Positions 9,980 to 19,588 are shown, counted from the stretch's first letter. The stretch: DNA of 41,818 bases from Mammaliicoccus stepanovicii (GCF_002902525.1 NZ_PPQZ01000106.1:19049-60866); one strand, 5' to 3'. Notes: a model not told the origin generated them from the letters alone. Numbers and translations: made by a program.

Positions 9980-10009
9980 CCTAACTGTTGTGTTTTAATA
10001 CCTAACTGT
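9980..10009 (-). promoter_or_regulatory. AgrA-box-like direct repeat upstream of the protease gene
   Basis: Two identical nonamers, CCTAACTGT on the + strand (ACAGTTAGG on the - strand), occupy 9980-9988 and 10001-10009 with a 12-base spacer, giving a 21-base period. This matches the S. aureus AgrA binding pattern (ACAGTTARG, 12-base spacer, ACAGTTAGG). A TATAAT with no good -35 lies 11 bases downstream at 10021-10026. The repeat points away from the protease gene, opposite to its orientation at agr P2 and P3, so the sign of any regulation is open. Confidence 0.5.
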
Positions 10010-10020
10010 TTTAAAAATTT

Positions 10021-10026
10021 TATAAT
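10021..10026 (+). promoter_or_regulatory. Possible -10 element of the protease gene
   Basis: TATAAT at 10021-10026 is the best -10 hexamer in the 200-base gap before the protease. The region 16-18 bases upstream overlaps the AgrA-like repeat and does not resemble TTGACA, so an activator may be needed. A weaker alternative (TATTAT, 10104-10109) lies close to the start codon. Confidence 0.4.
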
Positions 10027-10126
10027 GTGACAGACAGGCACGAATCATATCAAAGTATTGTAAAAACACCCCTTTTTTACAAAGTACATTTAATATTAAT
10101 GTATATTATAGAAAAGGGGAGATTTA

Positions 10127-10861
10127 ATGAAAAAGTTTAAAAGTTACATATTTGGTTTGATTGCAATTTTATTAGTAGGTCTTGTAGCATCGCCACTAGA
10201 AGTTAATGCAAAAACGGATGATGTATCATCTAAAGTCATTCTTCCTAAAAATGACAGAGTTCAGATTACAGATACTACATCAGGGCATTATCAATCAATA
10301 GCATTTGCTGATATTGATGAATCTTCAATTGCATCTGGAGTAGTTATTGGAGAAAATACAGTACTTACGAATAAACACGTTGTAAACGCAACAAATGGTA
10401 ATCCATCTGTTTTAAAATTTTCACCTGGAGCTAATGGTAGCGATAACTATCCAGCCGGTACATTTACTGCAACAGATTTTAAAACAGCGCCCGGTGGTGA
10501 GGACTTAGCATTAGTTCATGTAGGAAAAAATAGTGATGGTCAATCTATTGGTGAAGCAGTACAACCTGCAACAATTGCGGATACATCTTCAGGACAAGAA
10601 GGTGATGATATTACTGTAACGGGGTATCCTGGTGATAAACCATATGCAACATTGTGGGAAAGTAAAGGTAATGTCTTATCTGCAAGTGGAAACGATATAA
10701 CTTACGATTTAAGTACATATGGTGGAAACTCAGGATCACCTATATTTAATTCAAATAAAGAATTAATCGGCCTACATTTTGGCGGTGTTCCAGACAGTCA
10801 CAATAGCGGTGTTCTATTTAATAGTAGTGTACAAGACTTTATTAATAATAATTTACAATAA
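10127..10861 (+). CDS. Secreted V8-like glutamyl endopeptidase
   Basis: This 244-residue secreted serine protease (S1 fold) resembles S. aureus V8 protease SspA and S. epidermidis Esp. A signal peptide ends after VNA (residue 28). Only eight residues then precede VILPKNDRVQITDTTSGHY, which corresponds to the mature N-terminus of V8, so mature enzyme probably starts at V37. The triad is intact: H84 in TNKHVV, D126 in GGEDLALV and S202 in GGNSGSP. H217 in GLHFGG matches the S1-pocket His that gives V8 its preference for glutamate. The propeptide is much shorter than in SspA, and the C-terminal Pro-Asp-Asn repeat tail of V8 is absent. AAAGGGGAG at 10113-10121 sets the start. The gene is flanked by terminators and core genes and appears to be an accessory addition. 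Confidence 0.9.
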   Translation: MKKFKSYIFGLIAILLVGLVASPLEVNAKTDDVSSKVILPKNDRVQITDTTSGHYQSIAFADIDESSIASGVVIGENTVLTNKHVVNATNGNPSVLKFSPGANGSDNYPAGTFTATDFKTAPGGEDLALVHVGKNSDGQSIGEAVQPATIADTSSGQEGDDITVTGYPGDKPYATLWESKGNVLSASGNDITYDLSTYGGNSGSPIFNSNKELIGLHFGGVPDSHNSGVLFNSSVQDFINNNLQ

Positions 10862-10865
10862 ATTT

Positions 10866-10906
10866 GAAATATCCTAGGCGCGATTTACAATACGCCTAGG
10901 ATATTT
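10866..10906. terminator. Bidirectional terminator between protease and oxidoreductase genes
   Basis: An inverted repeat with core CCTAGGCG/CGCCTAGG (10873-10880 and 10893-10900), extended by A-T pairs on both sides and followed by TTTTT, lies between the two convergent genes. It should stop transcription in both directions. Confidence 0.88.
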
Positions 10907-10910
10907 TTAT

Positions 10911-11918
10911 TTATTCACTATATAAATCATCTACAATATTTTTGAATAACTTATATGATTTATATTGTTTCTCTCTATCATAAATATAACTAACTGCCAT
11001 AATTTCGTCGACATTATATTTTTCTTGGAATTTAATTAATTGGTTTTTAACAGTTTCTTTGTTTCCGATAAAAGAAGTGTTTGTTTTTGATTGCGCCATA
11101 TATTTTTCTTGTTCTGACCAAATATTGTCTAATTGATCAGTTGGTGGCTGAAGTGGCAGACGCGCATTTCTAACAATACTTAAAAACATTAAATGCATTG
11201 TTGATGATAAATAAGTGGCTTCTTCATCTGTATCACCAATGATGACATTTAAACATACTTTCATATATGGCTTATCAAGATATTCGGAAGGTTCAAATAG
11301 GTCTCGATATATTTCAATTGCTTGTGCCATTTGGTCAGGTGCAAAATGTGCTGCAAATACATAAGGAAGACCTAATCTGGCTGCTAAATGAGCTGAATCA
11401 GTTGATGATCCGAGTATATAAATTGGTATGTTAGTGTCTACACCAGGGTATGGTCTAACGTGAGACTGTTTTTCTTCTGGACCAAAGTATTGTAACAGTT
11501 GTTTAACATCATCTCCGAATGTGTAAACGCCTTTATGTGAATCTCTTCTCAACGCAGAAGCAGTCATCATATCCGTACCAGGTGCTCTACCTAAACCTAA
11601 ATTCAATCTATTAGGGAACATTGTTTCCATCGTACCAAATTGTTCTGCTACGACAAGAGGTGCATGGTTAGGTAACATAATGCCTCCAGAACCAACTTGG
11701 ATTGTATTTGTATGTTCTAAAGTGTGTTGGATAAGTAAAGCAGTTGCTGAACTGACCAAGTTTGGCGCATTATGATGTTCAGCTATCCAATATTTTTCGT
11801 AACCATATTCTTCAACAGTCTGTGCTAATTTAATCATGTTTTGAATTGCATCTTGTGCAGTTTCTCCCTTTCGAAGTGGGACTAAATCTAATACAGAAAC
11901 TGGAAATTTAGATTTCAT
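10911..11918 (-). CDS. Luciferase-like (LLM class) flavin-dependent oxidoreductase
   Basis: The 335-residue protein belongs to the bacterial luciferase-like monooxygenase superfamily, a TIM-barrel fold that uses reduced FMN. Typical sequences are LDLVPLRKGETAQDA near the N-terminus, KYWIAEHHNAPNLVSSA, VGSGGIMLPNHAPL, LGLGRAPGTD and IYILGSSTDSAHLAA; these place it in the YwcH/YhbW-type group whose substrates are mostly unknown. It is transcribed against its neighbours. AAGGAG (on the - strand, about 11928-11933) sets the start. It lies in the extra segment between cymR and iscS and is not an expected core gene at this position. No function beyond flavin-dependent oxidation can be assigned. Confidence 0.88.
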   Translation of the reverse strand: MKSKFPVSVLDLVPLRKGETAQDAIQNMIKLAQTVEEYGYEKYWIAEHHNAPNLVSSATALLIQHTLEHTNTIQVGSGGIMLPNHAPLVVAEQFGTMETMFPNRLNLGLGRAPGTDMMTASALRRDSHKGVYTFGDDVKQLLQYFGPEEKQSHVRPYPGVDTNIPIYILGSSTDSAHLAARLGLPYVFAAHFAPDQMAQAIEIYRDLFEPSEYLDKPYMKVCLNVIIGDTDEEATYLSSTMHLMFLSIVRNARLPLQPPTDQLDNIWSEQEKYMAQSKTNTSFIGNKETVKNQLIKFQEKYNVDEIMAVSYIYDREKQYKSYKLFKNIVDDLYSE

Positions 11919-11998
11919 TTATAGACTCTCCTTAATAATTGTATACACGAAGTATATCAACACAAAGATTAATGCTCTATATAATTGCTCAACAAAAG

Positions 11999-12027
11999 TT
12001 GACGACACTGATATATAAGGTTATAAT
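11999..12027 (+). promoter_or_regulatory. Strong sigma-A promoter of the ABC-F gene
   Basis: TTGACG at 11999-12004 and TATAAT at 12022-12027 are separated by exactly 17 bases. Transcription should start near 12034, leaving a leader of about 190 bases before the ABC-F start at 12227. The strength of the promoter implies that control acts in the leader RNA. Confidence 0.75.
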
Positions 12028-12033
12028 TTATAG

Positions 12034-12226
12034 AAATTTAACGAGAGGTGGCATCAATATTAGACATGGAAATCCAATAATTTTTACGACCGAAGAATAT
12101 AACGTAAAAATTCCATTGTGTTACACAATGATGTATGGATAGTTCTGTCTAAATATTGAAGCCACCATTACATATATAGTGTGATGGTGCCCATCTGTGT
12201 AATTCATGGATAAAGGAGGCAACATT
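12034..12226 (+). promoter_or_regulatory. Structured leader of the ABC-F gene (probable attenuator)
   Basis: The leader holds mutually exclusive pairings. Segment 1 (GGTGGCATCAATATT, 12047-12061) pairs with segment 2 (AATATTGAAGCCACC, 12152-12166) at 14 of 15 positions. Part of segment 2 (12163-12172) pairs instead with segment 3 (12180-12189), a 10-bp stem with one G-U. Segment 3 can also form GATGG/CCATC (12183-12187/12191-12195). A separate hairpin CATTGTG/CACAATG lies at 12114-12130. A ribosome-binding-like GAGAGGTGG overlaps segment 1, and a four-codon ORF (M-E-I-Q, 12066-12080) follows. This looks like ribosome-stalling control of a resistance gene. No U-tract terminator is evident and direct masking of the AAAGGAGG site is not obvious, so the mechanism is inferred. 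This accounts for the 308-base gap between the two genes. Confidence 0.6.
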
Positions 12227-13852
12227 ATGCTATTTTTATTTGAAGAAAAACCTATAGAAGTAGACGACAAAGTTTTAATATCGTCACTTACTTTTACAAT
12301 TGAACAAAATGAACATGTAGCTATCGTAGGTTCCAATGGGGTAGGTAAATCAACATTATTAAATAATATTCATATAAATGAAGATATTGATACAGCATTA
12401 ATGGAGCAGGACTTAAGTTCTTATTCGAATTATGATGTTTTATCATATGTTATGTTGAGTTATCCTGATTTATCGTCACTTAGAAATGATCTAAGTGATG
12501 AATTTTCGTTAAATCGCTACATTGAACTTGATGGCTTTACATTTGAAAATCATATAATCACTGAAGGGAAAAAACTCGGACTTACAGAATCTCACTTTAA
12601 TCAGAAAATCTCAACTTTAAGTGGTGGTGAACAAACGAAAGTCGCTTTTTTAAAATTAAAAATGACACAAGCATCGTTATTACTAATCGACGAGCCTACA
12701 AATCATATGGACAGTGAAATGAAAGCTTGGTTAATAAATGCATTTAAACACGAAAAAAGAGCGATTTTATATGTATCTCATGACAAGGCGTTTTTAAATA
12801 ATACACCAGATTCAATTATAAAATTAACAAAAGATGGTGGGAAAAAATATTATGGTAAATATGATGAATTTAAACGACAAATAGATATTGAGGAACAAAC
12901 ACAAGCAACGCTCTTTGAAAAGCATGAAAGAGAAAAAAAGGCAATTGAAGAGACGATTAAAAAATATAAAGAATGGTATCATAGTGCCGCTCAAAAAGCT
13001 TCTGTAAGAGATCCAAAGGCACAAAAAAAGTTAAGTAAATTAGCAAGAAAATTCAAATCTAAAGAAAAACAACTAAATAAAGAATTGATAGATCATAATA
13101 ATTTGAATCCAGATAAAGAAGAACAATCATATTCTATACAACACCATTCATTTCGGTCTCGCTACTTGGTGAATTTTAAAGATGTCACACTTTCATTTGG
13201 TGATAACATTATTTTGGATAATATTAATTTATATATAGAGCGTAATCAAAACGTCATAATTGAAGGTGCAAATGGTTCGGGCAAATCATCAATTATTAAA
13301 TTAATCTTAAACACTTTAGTACCGACAACTGGTGAAATTTATGTACATCCTGAACTTAAAATAGGCTATTTTTCACAAGATTTTAATAATCTCAATATGA
13401 ATCGATCGGTTCTTGAAGAAATTAGCACTATTCCTGAAATGAATGAAACAGATGCAAGAACAATTCTAGCCAGTTTTGGTTTTGATAAATCTATGATAAC
13501 TGCAACAGTTAATAGTCTTTCAATGGGTGAAAAGTGTAGATTACAATTTGTGAAATTATATTTTTCAAATCCACATTTATTAATTTTAGATGAACCGACG
13601 AATTATTTTGATCTAGAAATGCAAGAAAAAATAATTAAACTGATTAAATCGTTCCAAGGTTCAATTTTGATTGTATCTCATGATCAAGACTTTAAAGCTT
13701 TAATTAAAGGTCAAGTGTGGACAATCCGTGATAAAACACTCATCCATGAAAATATGATTGTTAATCAATCGATAAATGTAGATGAAATAAAACACGAATT
13801 GGAAAATTTAGAGCAATATACAGATAAAAGAAATCGAGAAACAGAGTTCTAG
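12227..13852 (+). CDS. sal(A)-like: Antibiotic-resistance-type ABC-F protein, Sal(A)-like
   Basis: This 541-residue protein has two ABC ATPase domains and no membrane segments, the ABC-F layout. Such proteins bind the ribosomal E site and dislodge drugs from the peptidyl transferase centre. Domain 1 has Walker A GSNGVGKST (35-43), LSGGEQ (131-136) and LLLIDEP (151-157). Domain 2 has GANGSGKSS (347-355), a variant signature LSMGE (431-435) and LLILDEP (451-457). The catalytic glutamates E156 and E456 are present. A long, charged interdomain linker (about 215-300) is the drug-protection region in Vga/Lsa/Sal proteins. Length and the location between two staphylococcal core genes match Sal(A) of the S. 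sciuri group (lincosamide/streptogramin A resistance); the subclass call is from memory of the family, not an alignment. The start at 12227 is set by AAAGGAGG (12213-12219). Confidence 0.85.
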   Translation: MLFLFEEKPIEVDDKVLISSLTFTIEQNEHVAIVGSNGVGKSTLLNNIHINEDIDTALMEQDLSSYSNYDVLSYVMLSYPDLSSLRNDLSDEFSLNRYIELDGFTFENHIITEGKKLGLTESHFNQKISTLSGGEQTKVAFLKLKMTQASLLLIDEPTNHMDSEMKAWLINAFKHEKRAILYVSHDKAFLNNTPDSIIKLTKDGGKKYYGKYDEFKRQIDIEEQTQATLFEKHEREKKAIEETIKKYKEWYHSAAQKASVRDPKAQKKLSKLARKFKSKEKQLNKELIDHNNLNPDKEEQSYSIQHHSFRSRYLVNFKDVTLSFGDNIILDNINLYIERNQNVIIEGANGSGKSSIIKLILNTLVPTTGEIYVHPELKIGYFSQDFNNLNMNRSVLEEISTIPEMNETDARTILASFGFDKSMITATVNSLSMGEKCRLQFVKLYFSNPHLLILDEPTNYFDLEMQEKIIKLIKSFQGSILIVSHDQDFKALIKGQVWTIRDKTLIHENMIVNQSINVDEIKHELENLEQYTDKRNRETEF

Positions 13853-13878
13853 TCAATTTATTAAAATGGTGCTAGAAT
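13850..13878 (+). promoter_or_regulatory. Promoter of iscS-mnmA
   Basis: TAGTCA at 13850-13855, which overlaps the stop codon of the ABC-F gene, and the extended -10 TGCTAGAAT at 13870-13878 (hexamer 13873-13878) are spaced by 17 bases. iscS-mnmA can therefore be transcribed independently of the inserted genes. Confidence 0.6.
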
Positions 13879-13911
13879 AGGTACATTGAAAACTAAGAAG
13901 GGACGTTCAAG

Positions 13912-16162
<2,251 letters not shown>

Positions 16163-16169
16163 ATTAATT

Positions 16170-16206
16170 GAGAGCCTAGGACGTGTATGTATAGTCCTAG
16201 GCTCTC
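16170..16206 (+). terminator. Intrinsic terminator after mnmA
   Basis: A perfect 13-bp stem pairs 16170-16182 with 16194-16206 across an 11-base loop, followed by TATGATTTTT. It separates the iscS-mnmA unit from the TPR-recD2 unit. Confidence 0.8.
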
Positions 16207-16241
16207 TATGATTTTTACATATGTTCTGTAATGTTATTTTT

Positions 16242-16250
16242 TGCTATAAT
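16242..16250 (+). promoter_or_regulatory. Extended -10 promoter of the TPR-recD2 unit
   Basis: TGCTATAAT at 16242-16250 is a consensus extended -10 element 32 bases before the TPR gene start. No clear -35 is visible. Confidence 0.55.
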
Positions 16251-16281
16251 TATATGAGATGAAATATAAAGGAGTTACGTT

Positions 16282-16947
16282 ATGCATAATGAGAAAAAAA
16301 TCCTAGAATTAATCGAAAGTAAAAAATTCGATCAAGCTTTAAGTTTATTATTTGAAAATATCGAAGAAGACCCAAATGAGGTTACGAATTATATAAATGC
16401 TGGAACAATTTTATCTGAAGCAAATGAAACAGAACGTGCAGAAAAGTTTTTCCAAAAAGCAATCACAGTTAACGAAGATCATGGTGGTGCTTATTATTCT
16501 TTAGCAAATTTATATTACAATGAGCAAAGATTTGAAGAAGCGGTTAAACTTTATCAAATAGCAATTCAAAAAGGCTTAAATGATGCAGATACTAACTTTA
16601 TGCTAGGTATGTGTTTCAATGAATTAGGCGCGCATACTGAGGCTTTACCATTTGTTATGAGAGCAAGTGAATTGAATCCGGAAGATGTAGAAATAGGTTT
16701 TCAATATGGTTTAACGCTTTGCCAATTAGAAATGTTCGAAGAAGCTATTAAACAACTTGAAATTGTATTAACACATGATTCACAACATGTTGATGCACTT
16801 TATAATTTAGGTTTAGCTAAATATATGCTCAACGAAGATCCAAAGGAAGCATTGAATTATTTTGAAAAAGCTGTAGAAATTCAACCAGATCATTTGTTGA
16901 GTGGTCATGCAATAAAGATGTTCGAACAATTAATTGAGGAGGGCTAA
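16282..16947 (+). CDS. Tetratricopeptide repeat protein
   Basis: The 221-residue soluble protein is built almost entirely of TPR helical pairs; recurring signatures such as ERAEKFFQKAITVNEDHGGA, YSLANLYYNEQRFEEAVKLY and ALNYFEKAVEIQPDH are visible. TPR proteins are usually protein-protein adaptors; no catalytic motif is present. It is conserved immediately upstream of recD2 in Staphylococcus and Bacillus relatives, so it belongs to the core rather than to the inserted segment. AAAGGAG (16269-16275) sets the start. Two bases separate its stop from the recD2 start. The partner protein is unknown. Confidence 0.85.
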   Translation: MHNEKKILELIESKKFDQALSLLFENIEEDPNEVTNYINAGTILSEANETERAEKFFQKAITVNEDHGGAYYSLANLYYNEQRFEEAVKLYQIAIQKGLNDADTNFMLGMCFNELGAHTEALPFVMRASELNPEDVEIGFQYGLTLCQLEMFEEAIKQLEIVLTHDSQHVDALYNLGLAKYMLNEDPKEALNYFEKAVEIQPDHLLSGHAIKMFEQLIEEG

Positions 16948-16949
16948 CA

Positions 16950-19337
16950 TTGGAAAATTTATCTTTATTTGATCTCTCACATGTCAAAGGTGAAGTGATT
17001 AGAATCTTATTTCAAAATAGCGATAATTATTATACCGTTGTAAAAGTAGATGTGTCGGATTCAAATGAAGATTTTGACCAAGAAGTCTCAATTGTTGGCT
17101 ATCTTCCACAAATAGTTGAAGGAGAAACTTATCTATTTAAAGGTAAAGTTATCGAACATTCCAAATACGGAAAACAGCTACAAGCACAAACATTTGAAAA
17201 AGAATTACCGCAGACGAAGCAAGGCGTCATACATTATCTATCGAGTGACTTATTTAAAGGTATAGGTAAAAAAACAGCTGAAACAATCGTGAACAAACTT
17301 GGAGAAGATGCGCTAAATAAAATAATAGAAGATCCTGATGTGTTAAGAGAAATACCTAAACTTAACAAACAAAAGCGTGATACAATCGCCGAATCTATAA
17401 GAGAAAATCAAGCCATAGAGAGAATCATGATTAAGTTAAATGATTTGGGTTTTGGACCTAAGTTAGCGATGTCCATTTATCAAGTATATAAGGAAGAAAC
17501 GATAAATGTTATTCAAGAGACGCCATATCGTTTAGTTATGGATGTGAATGGAATTGGTTTTCAAAAAGCAGATCAGATTGCTGAACAAGTGGGTATAATG
17601 AAAGACCATAAAGCGAGAATAGTTGCAGGTATCAGTTATTATTTAGATCAACAATCTCTGCAAAATGGTCATACTTATTTACCTATTGATATTTTATGTA
17701 ATGGTGCATATGACTTATTAAATCATAATCAGCCTGAAGTGGTAACGAAAGACCAAATCAATGAATCTATCATAGAAATGAACGAAGAGAAACGTATTAT
17801 TATCGAAGACAACAATTGTTTCCTTCCTTCATTATATTATTCAGAAGCGAAGAGTGTTCAAATCATTCATAGACTTTATCAACATCAAGATGAATTAAAG
17901 ACGATTGAAAAAAGCGATTTACAACTTCATATTGGTCAAATAGAAGATATGAATGAAGTATCGTATGCAGAAGGTCAAAAGGCAGCACTAGAAACAGCTA
18001 TAAATAATAAGATGATGCTTTTAACAGGTGGACCAGGTACAGGTAAGACAACGGTTATTAGAGGAATATGTGAATTGTATTCAGAAATTCATGGTGTCAG
18101 CTTAGATTATGATGACTATCAAGAAGGTACTGATTTTCCTGTTGTATTGGCTGCGCCTACTGGTCGAGCCGCAAAACGTTTAAGTGAATCTACAGGACTT
18201 GAGGCAATGACAATCCACCGATTAATTGGTTGGAGTAAAGATACACAACCGGATGACGTACTAGACAATGATATTCATGCACACTTAATTATATTGGATG
18301 AAATGTCGATGGTTGATACATGGCTCATGTACCAATTTTTAAGAGCAGTTCCTGATTATGCGCAAATTATTTTTGTTGGTGATGAAGATCAGCTACCTTC
18401 TGTTGGTCCTGGACAAATTTTCAAGGATTTAATAGACTCAAAAGTTATACCGAGAGTAAATTTAACTGAAGTATATAGACAACAAGAAGGTTCATCAATC
18501 ATAGATTTAGCGCACAAAATAAAGAATGGCATGCCAGTTTCGATAAATGAAAAGCATCATGATCGTTCTTTCATAAGTTGTACGACGAATCAAATTGGTA
18601 CAGTTGTCGAAAAAGTTGTTCAAGGCGCAGTAAATAAAGGTTACAATATGCAAGACATACAAGTTTTGGCACCCATATATAGAGGTCAAGCAGGTATAAA
18701 TAATTTAAACTTGATTTTGCAAGATATTTTAAACCCTAAAGATGAAGAAACAAGATATTTAGCTTATGGAGATATTGAATATAGAGAGAAAGATAAAGTG
18801 CTGCAACTCATAAATAGACCTGATGACAATGTATTTAATGGAGATATTGGTATCGTAACGGGTGTATACAAAGCAGAAGAGAATGCACTTGGTAAAGATG
18901 TTGTCATCGTTGATTATGAAGGTAATGAAATAACATATACGAAACAAGATTTATCAGAAATCACTCATGCTTATTGTTGTTCTATTCATAAATCTCAAGG
19001 TTCTGAGTTTCCAATCGTTATTATGCCGATTGTAAAACAATATTTTAGAATGCTCCAAAAGAATATCCTGTATACAGGATTAACAAGAGCTAAACAATCT
19101 CTAGTCGTTTGTGGTGAAGAACAAGCTTTTAATCAAGGGATTACAACATTAGGCCACGGAAGAATGACTTCATTTGATACTAAATTAAAAATGTATTTTA
19201 ATTATGAGGATAATGATGGAGATGCAAAGGATGAGGCTCATATCACTAAAAACATTATCTTAACAGAAGATAATATGTTTGAAGTAGATCCAATGATTAA
19301 TATGCAAAATAAAACACCTTATGACTTTATGAATTAA
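16950..19337 (+). CDS. recD2: ATP-dependent 5'-3' DNA helicase RecD2
   Basis: This 795-residue SF1B helicase is of the RecD2/YrrC type, which works without RecBC and helps in mismatch repair and at replication forks. The RecD2-specific N-terminal region with helix-hairpin-helix-like repeats (SSDLFKGIGKKTAETIV, DLGFGPKLAM, MDVNGIGFQKADQIAE) spans about 1-330. Walker A GGPGTGKTT (about 360-368), AAPTGRAAKRL, ILDEMSMVD, FVGDEDQLPSVGPG and the motif VI region YTGLTRAKQSL follow. The start codon is TTG at 16950, preceded by GAGGAGGG at 16937-16944. The stop abuts the consensus promoter of alaS. Confidence 0.94.
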   Translation: MENLSLFDLSHVKGEVIRILFQNSDNYYTVVKVDVSDSNEDFDQEVSIVGYLPQIVEGETYLFKGKVIEHSKYGKQLQAQTFEKELPQTKQGVIHYLSSDLFKGIGKKTAETIVNKLGEDALNKIIEDPDVLREIPKLNKQKRDTIAESIRENQAIERIMIKLNDLGFGPKLAMSIYQVYKEETINVIQETPYRLVMDVNGIGFQKADQIAEQVGIMKDHKARIVAGISYYLDQQSLQNGHTYLPIDILCNGAYDLLNHNQPEVVTKDQINESIIEMNEEKRIIIEDNNCFLPSLYYSEAKSVQIIHRLYQHQDELKTIEKSDLQLHIGQIEDMNEVSYAEGQKAALETAINNKMMLLTGGPGTGKTTVIRGICELYSEIHGVSLDYDDYQEGTDFPVVLAAPTGRAAKRLSESTGLEAMTIHRLIGWSKDTQPDDVLDNDIHAHLIILDEMSMVDTWLMYQFLRAVPDYAQIIFVGDEDQLPSVGPGQIFKDLIDSKVIPRVNLTEVYRQQEGSSIIDLAHKIKNGMPVSINEKHHDRSFISCTTNQIGTVVEKVVQGAVNKGYNMQDIQVLAPIYRGQAGINNLNLILQDILNPKDEETRYLAYGDIEYREKDKVLQLINRPDDNVFNGDIGIVTGVYKAEENALGKDVVIVDYEGNEITYTKQDLSEITHAYCCSIHKSQGSEFPIVIMPIVKQYFRMLQKNILYTGLTRAKQSLVVCGEEQAFNQGITTLGHGRMTSFDTKLKMYFNYEDNDGDAKDEAHITKNIILTEDNMFEVDPMINMQNKTPYDFMN

Positions 19338-19366
19338 TTGACATCTAAAAATTGAGTGATTATAAT
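19338..19366 (+). promoter_or_regulatory. Perfect-consensus sigma-A promoter of alaS
   Basis: TTGACA at 19338-19343 and TATAAT at 19361-19366 are separated by 17 bases, a full match to the sigma-A consensus. It begins the base after the recD2 stop codon. Initiation should be near 19373, at the 5' end of the T-box leader. Confidence 0.85.
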
Positions 19367-19372
19367 CAAGTA

Positions 19373-19560
19373 GAATAGAAATTAAGAAGATGAGTAAATA
19401 AAATAATGATTAAAGAGACATGTTGGTTGGTGAAAAACATGACATTATGTATTGAACGCTACTTCTTAACTTTAATTAAATAAACTTAAAGTGATGACTA
19501 TTGTCATAACTAGGGTGGTACCGCGATACGTTCGTCCCTTTTTTGGGGCGGGCGTATTTT
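19373..19560 (+). promoter_or_regulatory. T-box riboswitch of alaS (Ala-specific)
   Basis: The leader contains the T-box sequence AGGGTGGTACCGCG at 19512-19525 and a terminator whose 13-bp stem pairs 19526-19538 with 19545-19557 (four G-U pairs, six-T loop) before a T-rich run. A candidate Ala specifier GCT lies at 19458-19460 after GAAC and followed by A. Uncharged tRNA-Ala should favour the antiterminator and allow alaS transcription. The T-box and terminator are clear; the specifier is inferred. Confidence 0.92.
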
Positions 19561-19588
19561 ATTTTATTTTATTTAAGGAGTGACTTTT

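Noticed and set aside
11939-12142. 67-codon ORF on the + strand upstream of the ABC-F gene
   Set aside because: Its ATG has no ribosome binding site, most of it lies upstream of or across the consensus promoter, and the protein has no recognisable features. Only its last part, downstream of the promoter, could matter as a leader peptide.
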